64,000 bases of DNA from Nageia nagi (taxonomy: Eukaryota; Pinophyta). The position numbers were made by a program, and so were the translations under genes. The DNA lies in assembly GCA_050084985.1 (NCBI GenBank), contig JBITNC010000001.1:52886001-52950000 (forward strand), given 5' to 3'. This document shows positions 1 to 9,668 of this stretch, one piece after another (within the stretch, counting starts at the first letter, position 1; each line of letters starts with the position of its first letter). The notes below the pieces were generated by a model that was not told where the DNA came from, did no database searches, and saw only the letters and a list, made by a program, of their open reading frames with translations.

Positions 1-2102
1 CTTAGGTAAAAAAATGTTTACACTAATAACTATCATTTTGCCTAAGTAAATCTCCTCAAGACTAAATAAGATGTTATCATATGTTACCTATTTTCCATGC
101 AGGAATTAAATGATTAGAGGAGATCTATACTTCATGTAAGTGCATTTAATTTTATTTGTTTTTAGCCTTTTTTCTCCATGCTAAGGAGCCTCATTAAAGA
201 AACTCAAGAAATGATGGCTAAAAAAAAAAGGTTTCTTACAAGTAACAACAAAGTAAGGTGAGCATTCAATGTGGGGCATTGAATGTAAAGAACAAGGAGG
301 TCCCTTTTGTAGCATTCAAATAAAAAGCAACAAATAAAAATTGAGGCACGCTACTCACTCCAACATACCAAAGAAAGGGCTAAAGAGGCCATGAGTGGTG
401 AAGGAGTGGAAGGCGCCAAACGGTAGAGCTGTGGAGGGAGCCATGATATACATGAGGAGGGAAATGTAAAGCAGTGCAAAGGAGCATAAGGCTACAATGA
501 GGTGACTTACTGGGAAAAGGAGCAAGAGGTCACGATGAGGTAATGGTTGAACGGAGTTTGAGGTCACAATGAGGTGGTGATGAGGCAACAAGTTGGTTGG
601 AGGAGCAAGAGGCTACAATGAGGTGATGATCAAGTGGAGCATGAGGTTGCAATGAGGTGATGATCTAGGTGGACCATGGAGAATACCAAGCAATTAGGGC
701 CTTTCCAATAGGTTGAAATAGGTCACCATCACCAGATAGGTTAAACGCAAGGAAAAGAGGCTATGCAAGGAGTTGCTCATGAGATTGTGGTGAAGAGGAT
801 CTAAGAGGGGTTTTTGTTGTGCACAGGAGCTTGATTTGACCCAAGCCTATGGGTTGTGGGTGCCCACAACAAAGTTATGAGACACCCAAGGATAGGAAGG
901 GGAGGACAGCATGCAAAGGATGGGGTTTTAAACCTTCACATCATGAGCCCAATCAACTGGAAAAGAGGAGGGCTAAGAGGAGGTAAAGAACCTCAAGAAT
1001 AGGTTGCAAGGTTCCAAAAAAAGATGCCTTAAACCAAAAAACTTATTCCAAGCAAGAAATTTGAATATAAAATCATATTTTCGTCAAATATTTTATTTTG
1101 TAAAAAAAATATACAACTCTTTCCTTCTTGTAATAAAAAAAAATTGTGAAATATTGCAATTTGTTTACTAAGCTTTTTCAATTTTTTTTTTTAAATATAA
1201 TCACTTAAAAAATTAATCTTAACAAATTGCAACATAGCTTTTTTTTAATTAATTTTTAGGCATATTTTGTAATATTACAAAGTAGTATCACTTTTGGAAT
1301 ATTACATAAATTTTCATATAATAACCCCTACTAAAAAAAATTGTAACAATTAAAAATAATTGCAAGTAACATAGGAGGATAGCTTAAACTAAAATATTTT
1401 GCAATTTTGTTAGCCATTTTATGCTTAAAGGAACTAACACATAGCAAATAATATCTTAGTAGCATAATGTAATAAGAAAAATAATAACTAAGAGTAAAGG
1501 AATTTATACCTTCTCTTAGTTTTACCTCAACAAAGGAGTGTAAGATGAGGAATGAATACCTCTAAGAAGAAGAGCTTCCACACCAAGCTTTGATACCAAT
1601 TTGAAATAACTAACACTAACAAGATAATTTCTAAACAACCAAGATCACATGAAAGCTCTCAATTCACATCTAACTATCACACAAAGCAATCTCACAAAGA
1701 TAACATAAGATATAAGTGGTTCCTCTAACTAGGAGTACATCCACTAACTAGATCTTTACTTCAATCACAAATACAACTCTCTTACAATACTCCTAATCTC
1801 ATATCCTACACTTATATCCTATAGCATAACTTTACTCCACCATTGGTGTGTGATCACAAAGAGGGAGCCTTCTATTTATAAGCCAAAATCCCTCTTTGGA
1901 TCACCCTTTTATTCAATGTACAATAGCATGACATGCACATCCTTTTACCTAAAGGGCATGCTCATGACATGGAGTGTAGAATAAGTTACATTATTATATT
2001 CACTTAAATACTTAAGGTATCAAATGATACCCTTAATTATTAGTGAATTTACATAGAAGATTTAACGCAAACCTTTACAATAATGCATTATACATTCCAA
2101 CA
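1..2102 (-). mobile_element. Ty1/copia element D, 5' part only (runs off left edge)
   Basis: This is the 5' end of a minus-strand copia element: its LTR (1602-2102), a primer-binding site at about 1587-1599 reading TTGGTATCAAAGC on the minus strand, and leader sequence from 1586 down to base 1. No gag or pol is reached before the edge. The LTR is of the same family as those of elements B and E (minus strand begins TGTTGGAATGTATAATGCA). A donor-like GAG|GTAA lies at about 1525 on the minus strand, as in its relatives. The leader contains a less AT-rich patch at about 240-1000, like the GC-rich leader patches of A, B and E. The left TSD is outside the window; the right one would be AAACT at 2103-2107. 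Small ORFs here look spurious. Confidence 0.85.
1602..2102 (-). repeat. 5' LTR of copia element D (501 bp)
   Basis: On the minus strand it starts TGTTGGAATG and ends in TCA, with the TG...CA termini usual for LTRs. It aligns along its length with the LTRs at 39688-40188, 47947-48446 and, in opposite orientation, 20852-21349. The minus strand carries a TATA-like CTTATAAATAGAAGG segment near 1870-1885, a likely promoter. Confidence 0.88.
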
Positions 2103-2506
2103 AAACTTGTGTCAGCATTGTGGCTCATAGCTACATCGTTGGTTGCATTATAATGAGTGAAATCTTACTAGTCATCCAAATGACCATCAAGATACTTGCA
2201 TTATGGTCCAAGTCCAGAGACATTTTATATCCTTCATATATCATTCATGACTCAAGATGATCTCTCTTTCTTGGACTTTCATTGAGGGCCAAGGAATTAA
2301 GATTAATAAAAAACTATTGGTTTACTTCATCTATAAAATTAATATTTGGTCTTACATCTACCAAACCTACAATCTAAGGCAATAATGAAGTAAACCAAGT
2401 TCGATCATGACAAATGATATTTTGAGGTCATCTATGCAAGATATTATCAACTCCTTGGTACCACATGTGATAAAAAATCATCAACATTATACTAAATAAT
2501 GATAAT
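2103..2506 (-). pseudogene. Copia relic J, reverse transcriptase segment (left piece)
   Basis: Minus-strand translation gives decayed copia RT past the active-site region, including a recognisable ELGLLHYCL segment (compare DLGLLHYYLG in element A). It continues the RT relic found to the right of the gag-only element at 8851, so 2507-8850 is an insertion into J. Many stops and shifts; not functional. Confidence 0.7.
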
Positions 2507-3339
2507 TGTTTACAAATAAAATTGAATTTGCAAATAAACAAACAGAGAAATATCTACAAACTCAATATTATCTGTATACTAGCTACGGATAGCGATTTAT
2601 TCTAGATATCAATAAACAACATAATAAATTCAGCAGTGTACTTGTACCAACCGAGACTATGATTCGTGTACTTACCTCACGGAACGTACCTGACAACGAA
2701 AGATGTAGATGTTGGCGATGCAATGATGATAAGCTGTCCTTTCCACAACGTCATGACCTGCAAGGATGCGAAAAGAGGACCGCGGGCGGTCCGTTTCAGT
2801 AGTATTAGAGCACCGACGGTGTTCTTCCGTTCACAAAGGAGCACCGACGGCCCTAACTTGGTAGCTTTGACCTCTCGATTAGGTCCAGATCTTCAGTACA
2901 GATATCTCAGATTGCAGTGTAATATCAGAATTGATCGCATATGTCAGGAGAGCTCGCGTAAGGAAGCACACAAACCACAGCCTTGTAGGCGGTACCAAGA
3001 GATACCTTAAGGGGTAGCCACTTACAAGACCATACGCGGGATCATGTGTATCCTTGTTGTTGTGGACTTACTATTAGATCCCTTATTTATATAGATAATA
3101 GATAATACCGCCCATGGGTCGGCGTGCATCCACATAAATAAGGTTAATTTCATAAGATTTAAGATAAACACATCAATAAACAAGATAAACCATGCAATAT
3201 TCAAGATAACCCATACAATATTCATATTCAAGCCAAGCATTGATATTATCACCTTAATCCATTCAATACATATGGTTAGGCCAAGCATATTTCATTAATT
3301 TATTGATTAAAAACATAAAATCATTTTTATGTGTTAACA
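2507..3339 (-). repeat. 3' LTR of the gag-only element (833 bp)
   Basis: Nearly identical to 8018-8850. Minus-strand ends are TGTTAACAC and TTGTAAACA. It contains GC-rich palindromic motifs at 2777-2792 (GGACCGCGGGCGGTCC) and 2808-2824. A 114-codon ORF on the opposite strand (2666-3010) recurs in the other LTR copy but is antisense to the element and probably not coding. Confidence 0.9.
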
Positions 3340-3594
3340 GATGCCCCACTTTGGATGTGAAATCGAAAGAAGCATGAGGTGAGTTGAGATTTTGCATTCA
3401 AAGTAAAAACACAACATCATAGCAAGCAATTTTAATAAGCAATGATAAACACTAAACAACATCATGATAAAGCTTATAGGTTAAGAAAACTCCCTTTTGA
3501 TATTTACCTTGGGCATGATTGCCCCTTGCGTTTTGCTGCTTGATATGTCTGATAATCTTGCCGTAATGCTGATGACCCAAGATGACAAACTTGA

Positions 3595-3800
3595 CAACAC
3601 ACATGACAATGACAGGACAGACGACTTGACCACACATGTCGACCGGATGACATCTTGACAAGACCACATCACAAGACAAAACATGACAACACATGACAAC
3701 GCACATGACCAACTCACAAGACATGATAAAACACATGACCAACTCACAAGATAAGACATGACAACACACATAACAACACATGATAACCATAACCACACAT
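3595..3800. repeat. Short degenerate tandem repeats rich in ACATGACAAC
   Basis: Units such as ACATGACCAACTCACAAGA recur through this stretch of the gag-only element. They create long but meaningless minus-strand ORFs with repeated CVVMSC/VLSC-like residues, which I do not call genes. Confidence 0.7.
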
Positions 3801-3803
3801 AGG

Positions 3804-4140
3804 AGAGAGCTAAGTTCCACACAACTCTTCGCCACGAGTTGCATAAGAACCGAACTCCGCAAAACAATGATAAGCTGATATGTGAGAGCTAAGTTCCACA
3901 CAACTCTTCGCACTGAGTTACATAAGAACCGAACTCCGCAGAACAATGATAAGCTGATATGTGAGAGCTAAGTTCCACACAACTCTTCGCACTGAGTTGC
4001 ATAAGAACCGAACTCCGCAGAACAATGATAAGCTGATGTATGAGAGCTAAGTTCTACACAACTGAGCCCTCGCATCAAGAGGTGTACTCCAGTTGCATAA
4101 GAACCGAACTCCGCAGAACAATGATAAACTGATGAAGCTG
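3804..4140. repeat. Tandem array 1 of the gag-only element (about 79-bp unit)
   Basis: Four copies begin with GAGAGCTAAGTTC at about 3805, 3884, 3963 and 4042. Each carries CATAAGAACCGAACTCCGC and AACAATGATAAGCTGAT. The last copy has a small internal insertion. Confidence 0.9.
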
Positions 4141-4702
4141 ATACTCCACCAAGAAGCATGATAAGCTGACTATGGGAGCTAGACTCCACTCATAGCCACA
4201 TGATAAGCACCTGATAAGCTGACTATGGGAGCTGGACTCCACTCATAGCCACATGATAAGCACCTGATAAGCTAACTATGGGAGCTGGACTCCACTCATA
4301 GCCACATGATAAGCATATGATAAGCTGACTATGGGAGCTGGACTCCACTCATAGCCACATGATAAGCACCTGATAAGCTAACTATGGGAGCTGGACTCCA
4401 CTCATAACCACATGATAAGCACATGATAAGCTGACTATGGGAGCTGGACTCCACTCATAGCCACATGATAAGCACCTGATAAGCTGACTATGGGAGCTGG
4501 ACTCCACTCATAGCCACATGATAAGCACATGATAAGCTGACTATGGGAGCTGGACTCCACTCACAAGCATGATAATCTGATCACGGGAGCTAGAACTCCA
4601 CTCATAAGCACGATAATCTGATCATGGGAGCTGGACTCCACTCACAAGCATGATAACCTGACCACGGGAGCTGGACTCCACTCACAAGCATGATAACCTG
4701 AT
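4140..4702. repeat. Tandem array 2 of the gag-only element (53-54 bp, then about 41 bp units)
   Basis: About eight copies of a 53-54 bp unit built on TGATAAGCTGACTATGGGAG followed by CTGGACTCCACTCATAGCC. Three to four shortened copies follow (GATAATCTGATCACGGGAGC type). The GATAAGCTGA word is shared with arrays 1 and 3, suggesting that all three grew from one ancestor. Confidence 0.9.
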
Positions 4703-5060
4703 CACTCAAGTCTACAAACACAAAAACTCAAAGCAATATTCTCCTGGATATATCATTGATCAAACACTTACACACATGATACTTGGATAAGCTGATAATT
4801 CAGATCTACAAACACGAAACTCAAGGCAATATTCTCTTGGATATATCATTGATCAAACACTTACACACATGATACTTGGATAAGCTGATAATTCAGATCT
4901 GCAAACACGAAACTCAAGGCAATATTCTCCTGGATATATCATTGATCAAACACTTACACACATGATACTTGGATAAGCTGATAATTCAGATCTGCAAACA
5001 CGAAACTCAAGGCAATATTCTCCTGGATATAACGTTGATCAAACATCTACGATGCACTCA
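4703..5060. repeat. Tandem array 3 of the gag-only element (about 119-bp unit)
   Basis: Three nearly complete copies, each holding CAAGGCAATATTCTC, GGATATATCATTGATCAAAC and ACACATGATACTTGGATAAG. The copies are very similar, so this array is recent or homogenised. Confidence 0.9.
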
Positions 5061-5755
5061 TAATACTCAATAAACTGATTTTCTAGATAAAGGACCGCAG
5101 GCGGTCCTTTCTCACTGACTTAGAACACCGGTGATCTTTTCACTAAGGCCGCGGGCGATCCTTTTCTTAAGGATTCATCAAAAATCATGAAAATCATATC
5201 CCTACGAATCACCTCTGGATTCCAAATTGCCCCTAGGGTTTTTCTATTGAATACCCTAGCCAATCATTTTTCCCTTTTTATTTTGAATTTCTGATATCAT
5301 AGCTGTACCATGCTCATCCGTACAAACCTGTACCCTAAATTTTCTCAACCATTGTGCACCAAGGAGCCTGATATACATAAGATAATATTGATCACTGTAT
5401 ATGAGATAAAACTGAGCACTATGCCAAAAGACCTGATATGATGAAACTGATCACTGTGTATGAGATAAAACTGAGCACCGTGTCAAGAGACCTGTAGAAG
5501 AACTGATATCTGCCCCAAGAAATATGCAAAATAGTGACCCCAGAGCAGAAACTCCATACTGAGGGGGATCCAGTGACCTTCATTCCAACAAAAATAGATC
5601 ACAAAAGGAGACCGCAGGCGGTCTTCACTGCTAGATATGGAGCGCTGGCGCTCTTTTTCTTACATAAAAATGGATTCCCATTTCCTCTACCATAATGTTG
5701 GTTAGCATATCTACCCTAATGTTAGTTCCGTTAGTATTAGCATGATCACGGGTGC
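5061..5755. other. Non-coding interior of the gag-only element with GC-rich palindromes
   Basis: No coding potential is seen. Palindromic clusters at 5092-5107 (GGACCGCAGGCGGTCC), 5123-5136, 5147-5161, 5610-5623 (GACCGCAGGCGGTC) and 5640-5653 (GAGCGCTGGCGCTC) resemble the pair in the LTR. Confidence 0.7.
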
Positions 5756-6049
5756 TCACCAAATGATATTTCCGAAGGGCAACTCACCCCCGCTAGTGCT
5801 AGCTTCATGTTGATTCTTACACCATGGCGCCCCAGTGATAGTAGGACTTTTTGTTTCATTTTCTTGTGCATACATTACTCCCGTGTTATGTTTGGGCATG
5901 GGGTTTTTGTAGATTCCCAAGTTTTCATTTTTTGTATGCACAGGAGCTTTTCCTTTTATGTCAGGTTTTTCAAATGAGATTGTCTTTCTATCTACCAGAT
6001 CTTGGATGATATCTCTAAGTTTTTTACACTCACATGTTTTTATGACCAT
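5756..6049 (-). pseudogene. Frameshifted 3' end of gag (zinc-knuckle-like and tail)
   Basis: The gag frame ending at 6030 reaches a knuckle-like CLYHRVHGHK and then shifts at a run of A's, where one extra A appears to be present. In the next frame the sequence continues sensibly as a cysteine-containing segment, LRDIIQDLVDRKTI and a polar tail, typical of gypsy gag C-termini. I read this as a one-base insertion, not a separate gene. After the tail no protease follows. Confidence 0.7.
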
Positions 6050-6860
6050 GAACTCTATGGTATAGGCAAAATCCTCCTGTAGTTTTTGTGGCTCGTTGGT
6101 TTACAGGTGGCAATTGAATTAGACCCTTCTTCACCAATAATTGCAACAACTCATTATGATCTTCTGTGATTTTGGTGTATACTCGGGGAGTCTGAGGTTT
6201 GATTGATTTTTGTTTATGTTTTTCTTGTGTGATTACGTTGATCGTTGAAGTTTCCCTTTCTTCTTTTCTAAGTTTCCACAAACCAATTTTCATCATGTGT
6301 TGCTCTTTTCGAATCATGGAATCAATCATTTCAGAGAGGGGTTGGTCTATATAGTTAAGGAATTCAAGCATCATCTCATCTCTAATGGAGTTTATCAACA
6401 TGTGTTTTAGTTCTTTCTTATTCAAGTTTATGAATTTTGCAATTTTCTTCCATTCGGCTACAAACTTGCTAAATGGTTGATTTTCTTTCTGTTTCATTTT
6501 GGCAAGATCTATAATGAGTGGTTTTTTCTTTATGTTATGTTGATATTGATCTATGAATTCACGTTTTAGTTGCCTATAACTCTTGATGCTTTGATTTTCA
6601 AGTCCATAGTACCAATCGGATGCTTCTTTCCCTAAGCTAAGTGAAAAAAGTCTAGCTAACATGTCAGAATCATGTTGATGTCTATAAGCTGCTTCTTCAA
6701 AGATTGCAATATGCATTCTCGGATCACTCCTACCATTATATTTATCAAAATATATGTCTTTCCCTTTCCAAATTTTACTCCTTATTCTTGAACAAAGAGG
6801 GTGACTTTCTTCTAGTTTTTCATTCTCCTTTGCTTCATTTAAATGTATTAGCCTTTTCAA
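6030..6860 (-). CDS. gag: Ty3/gypsy-type Gag (capsid region), second segment
   Basis: Residues about 40-140 show the retrotrans_gag pattern: DPRMHIAIFEEA, then LARLFSLSLGKEASDWYYGL, then SYRQLKREFIDQY and KQKENQPFSKFVAEWKKIA. This is the capsid-like core that packs element RNA. The segment is in the same frame as the ORF upstream, separated from it by a single TAA (6861-6863); the codon after the stop is TTG, with no ATG nearby. The two segments were therefore probably one Gag of about 650 residues, now split by a stop or needing readthrough. It ends in a frameshift at the knuckle. Confidence 0.8.
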   Translation of the reverse strand: MKRLIHLNEAKENEKLEESHPLCSRIRSKIWKGKDIYFDKYNGRSDPRMHIAIFEEAAYRHQHDSDMLARLFSLSLGKEASDWYYGLENQSIKSYRQLKREFIDQYQHNIKKKPLIIDLAKMKQKENQPFSKFVAEWKKIAKFINLNKKELKHMLINSIRDEMMLEFLNYIDQPLSEMIDSMIRKEQHMMKIGLWKLRKEERETSTINVITQEKHKQKSIKPQTPRVYTKITEDHNELLQLLVKKGLIQLPPVNQRATKTTGGFCLYHRVHGHKNM

Positions 6861-7994
6861 TTATTCAGCCATGTTTGCTAGTTGTGCTCTCATTTTATCT
6901 AATTTTTCTTTTTCAATTTGTGAGTTTGGATTATCTTTAGGTTGCTTATTTATGAAATCCATATTTTCAGGTTCTTCTTCACTTTCATAATCAAGTATTC
7001 CAGGAGTGAATCTCCCTATTTGTTCTCTCCACTCATGAATCAGTTGATTTTCTAATTCTCCCATGATGACCTGTCTTACACTCACTTGAGCTTTCCGGTA
7101 AGATTTTGTATTTATTATTTTCTTTACCTCTGTCTCTTTGATTTTCTTTTCTTTATCCGACCAAAAATGGTAAGCATTAAGAAGTTTTTGTGCAACAGGG
7201 TCTGTTTCAAGTTCTATTTCTGACTCACTATCAGACTCATCATCAAACTCAATTATTTCATCATCTTCCTCTTCTAACGTTGTTGGTTTATGATATGTAA
7301 ATGCCACGGATGACGAAGAGGGTTCATAAACATTTTGTTTAACTATCTCAAGGGCAAAAGAATTTTGATCATGATGGAGCATACAAAAGTTAATATGACT
7401 TTCCATGGTAGAGATGGACCGCGAGCAGTCTATTTCTACGGGGTTTAGATCGTGAGAAGTCTTATCATGATCGATTATGATGTTTGAAAATAAGATTGGT
7501 TCATCCAAAAATGTTCTAAAGGAAAATCTGAGACTGTTCACTGTTAAGAATTCATAGATTTTATGCAATGAATAAACTATGGTAGGATCTTTAGAGAACT
7601 TGTAGAATGCCCCAAAATGCTCTATGAATTTTTGTATCAACCTTAGTTTATCTTCAGTGAGGTTTGAATTGTTAGATTTTACCCAACGATAAAGGACCAA
7701 TTGTGATTTGTTTTCCAAAGGTAGAACTAGATTTTCTAAGATTCCTCCTCCAAGGGTTTCATTATCCAAGCTATCATTATCCTCAGAATCACCATGATAG
7801 GGTTCCTCACCTGGCAGTTTATCTTTGATAATCCTAGGAGCACTTTCTCTGTTTATTCTAGCACTTTCCCTAGTTGGCTCTATTCCTTTCCATGTTTTTC
7901 TTTTTCTTTTATTTTGTTCAAGTGATGATTGAACTAATGAAGAATAATCTGACAATTCATTTATATCTCTACCCATTGTTGAATCAGAAAGCAT
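6861..7994 (-). CDS. N-terminal Gag segment of the gag-only element (377 codons)
   Basis: A charged, low-complexity protein: a basic stretch near residues 28-36 (NKRKRKTWK), an acidic stretch near 240-265 (EFDDESDSESEIELE) and helical sequence after it. I recognise no named domain; gypsy Tat-type elements often have a long N-terminal region before the capsid. The first ATG (7992-7994) is only a few bases from the PBS-like site at 7999-8015, so there is almost no leader between PBS and start. ATG codon 7 (7974-7976) is an alternative start. The ORF ends at a TAA, then continues in frame as the capsid segment. Confidence 0.65.
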   Translation of the reverse strand: MLSDSTMGRDINELSDYSSLVQSSLEQNKRKRKTWKGIEPTRESARINRESAPRIIKDKLPGEEPYHGDSEDNDSLDNETLGGGILENLVLPLENKSQLVLYRWVKSNNSNLTEDKLRLIQKFIEHFGAFYKFSKDPTIVYSLHKIYEFLTVNSLRFSFRTFLDEPILFSNIIIDHDKTSHDLNPVEIDCSRSISTMESHINFCMLHHDQNSFALEIVKQNVYEPSSSSVAFTYHKPTTLEEEDDEIIEFDDESDSESEIELETDPVAQKLLNAYHFWSDKEKKIKETEVKKIINTKSYRKAQVSVRQVIMGELENQLIHEWREQIGRFTPGILDYESEEEPENMDFINKQPKDNPNSQIEKEKLDKMRAQLANMAE

Positions 7995-7998
7995 GTTT

Positions 7999-8015
7999 TC
8001 ACGTCGGGTTCACCA
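7999..8015 (-). promoter_or_regulatory. Primer-binding site of the gag-only element
   Basis: Two bases inside the 5' LTR end, the minus strand reads TGGTGAACCCGACGTGA. The leading TGG matches the complement of a tRNA CCA end. I could not assign the tRNA with confidence. It is not the TGGTATCAGAGC site used by the copia elements here. Confidence 0.65.
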
Positions 8016-8017
8016 AA

Positions 8018-8850
8018 TGTTTACAAATAAAATTGAATTTGCAAATAAACAAACAGAGAAATATCTACAAACTCAATATTATCTGTATACTAGCTACGGA
8101 TAGCGATTTATTCTAGATATCAATAAACAACATAATAAATTCAGCAGTGTACTTGTACCAACCGAGACTGTGATTCGTGTACTTACCTCACGGAACGTAC
8201 CTGACAACGAAAGATGTAGATGTTAGCGATGCAATGATGATAAGCTGTCCTTTCCACAACGTCGTGACCTGCAAGGATGCAAAAAGAGGACCGCGGGCGA
8301 TCCGTTTCAGTAGTATTAGAGCACCGACGGTGTTCTTCCGTTCACAAAGGAGCGCTGGTGGCCCTAACTTGGTAGCTTTGACCTCTCGATTAGGTCCAGA
8401 TCTTCAGTACAGATATCTCAGATTGCAGTGTAATATCAGAATTGATCGCATATGTCAGGAGAGCTCGCGTAAGGAAGCACACAAACCACAGCCTTGTAGG
8501 CGGTACCAAGAGATACCTTAAGGGGTAGCCACTTACAAGACCATACGCGGGATCATGTGTATCCTTGTTGTTGTGGACTTACTATTAGATCCCTTATTTA
8601 TATAGATAATAGATAATACCGCCCATGGGTCAGCGTGCATCCACATAAATAAGGTTAATTTCACAAGATTTAAGATAAACACATCAATAAACAAGATAAA
8701 CCATGCAATATTCAAGATAACCCATACAATATTCATATTCAAGCCAAGCATTGATATTATCACCTTAATCCATTCAAGACATATGGTTAGGCCAAGCATA
8801 TTTCATTAATTTATTGATTAAAAACATAAAATCATTTTTATGTGTTAACA
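8018..8850 (-). repeat. 5' LTR of the gag-only element (833 bp)
   Basis: Same length as the LTR at 2507-3339, with about a dozen substitutions, several of them G/A or C/T within the GC-rich palindromes (for example GCGGTCC versus GCGATCC near 8296). Confidence 0.9.
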
Positions 8851-9185
8851 GATAATCTTCCCACTTGTCGTCAAAGATAGATATTAGGATGATATTGACT
8901 CCTATTGAAACCAGATTGTAGTAAGTGTTCATCAATTTTGATGTATCGAGCTCTTGGAACCAATTTCAAGATATACAAAAATTTGAGCAATCTACACACT
9001 TTTCCTTTTCTTGGATCAATCATAAACCCTTTAAGTTGCTAATGTAGACTTCTATATCTAAGTCTTCATTAAGGAAGGTTTCACATCCATTTGATGGAAT
9101 ATCCATATATATTGTGCAGTTATCACAAAAGTGATTCTAATGGTCTTCATCTTGGCTATGGGAGAAAATATATCCTCATAATCAA
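8851..9185 (-). pseudogene. Copia relic J, RT segment between two insertions
   Basis: Minus-strand translation contains RARYIKIDEHLLQSGFNRSQ (copia RT), an IFHQMDVK segment and DYEDIFSPIAKM. The reading joins 2506 on one side of the gag-only element and 9669 on the other side of the solo LTR. Stops and shifts show it is dead. Confidence 0.8.
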
Positions 9186-9668
9186 TGTTAGAATTTGTTA
9201 TGAAATATTGTGAATATCTAAACTCCTTGTAAATTCAATTAATCACTTAAAGGATATGTAGATACCTTAAGGGATTAATTGAATTCTTTAATATGTAGAC
9301 TTTGACTTTACCAAGTGGTTAGTTGGTAGGTTAAAGTTAGGTGATACATTTATTGTAACCCTAACCTTACCCTTGGGTTAAAGGGAGGTTAGGGAGGTGC
9401 TCTCAAGCTATAAATAGAGGGCCTCTCCTCTTGTAACATAACTAAGTTTTTGGAGTAAGATTACTCTACTAGTTGTGTAGGAGAGGAAGAGAATAGTTGT
9501 AAAAGGGGCATACTTGAGAATTGAGATACTAGTTGTGGATGTACTCCCAAGGAGGGAGGAACCACATTACACTTGTGTTATCTTGTGTGAATGGTGTTAT
9601 CTTGTGTATGATTGAGTTTCCTAGTCTTGGTCCTTGAGGATTTGTTTAGATCTAGTCTAAATCCTTCA
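9186..9668 (+). repeat. Solo LTR of the element A family (483 bp)
   Basis: It starts TGTTAGAATTTGTTATGAAA and ends CCTTCA, closely matching the LTRs of element A (51285-51792). Perfect 5-bp TSD ATCAA at 9181-9185 and 9669-9673, with no internal region: a solo LTR left by LTR-LTR recombination. Excising it restores the RT frame of relic J across the junction. A TATA-like CTATAAATAG lies near 9410. Confidence 0.93.

Larger units (their letters stand above)
2507..8850 (-). mobile_element. Non-autonomous gag-only LTR retrotransposon (TR-GAG-like)
   Basis: Two 833-bp LTRs (2507-3339 and 8018-8850) flank an interior with gag on the minus strand but no protease, RT, RNase H or integrase. GATAAT stands on both sides (2501-2506 and 8851-8856), giving a 5- or 6-bp TSD depending on whether one shared G belongs to the LTR. 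Minus-strand order: 5' LTR (8018-8850), PBS-like TGGTGAACCCGACGTGA (7999-8015), gag (7994-5756), about 2.4 kb of mostly tandem repeats, a purine-rich AAAGTGGGGC, 3' LTR. The gag resembles the Ty3/gypsy family (retrotrans_gag, PF03732). The LTRs differ at about a dozen sites by eye, mostly transitions, so insertion was fairly recent. It must have relied on pol supplied in trans; the helper is not in this window. Confidence 0.88.

Noticed and set aside
2666-3010. A 114-codon ORF present in both LTRs of the gag-only element (also 8177-8521)
   Set aside because: It persists because the two LTRs are nearly identical; it is antisense to the element and has no recognisable domain.
3452-3946. Cysteine-rich minus-strand ORFs of 128-164 codons
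   Set aside because: They are read through tandem repeats; the residues simply repeat the DNA unit.
3804-5060. Centromeric-type satellite
   Set aside because: Arrays are short, lie wholly inside one LTR element and use different unit lengths.
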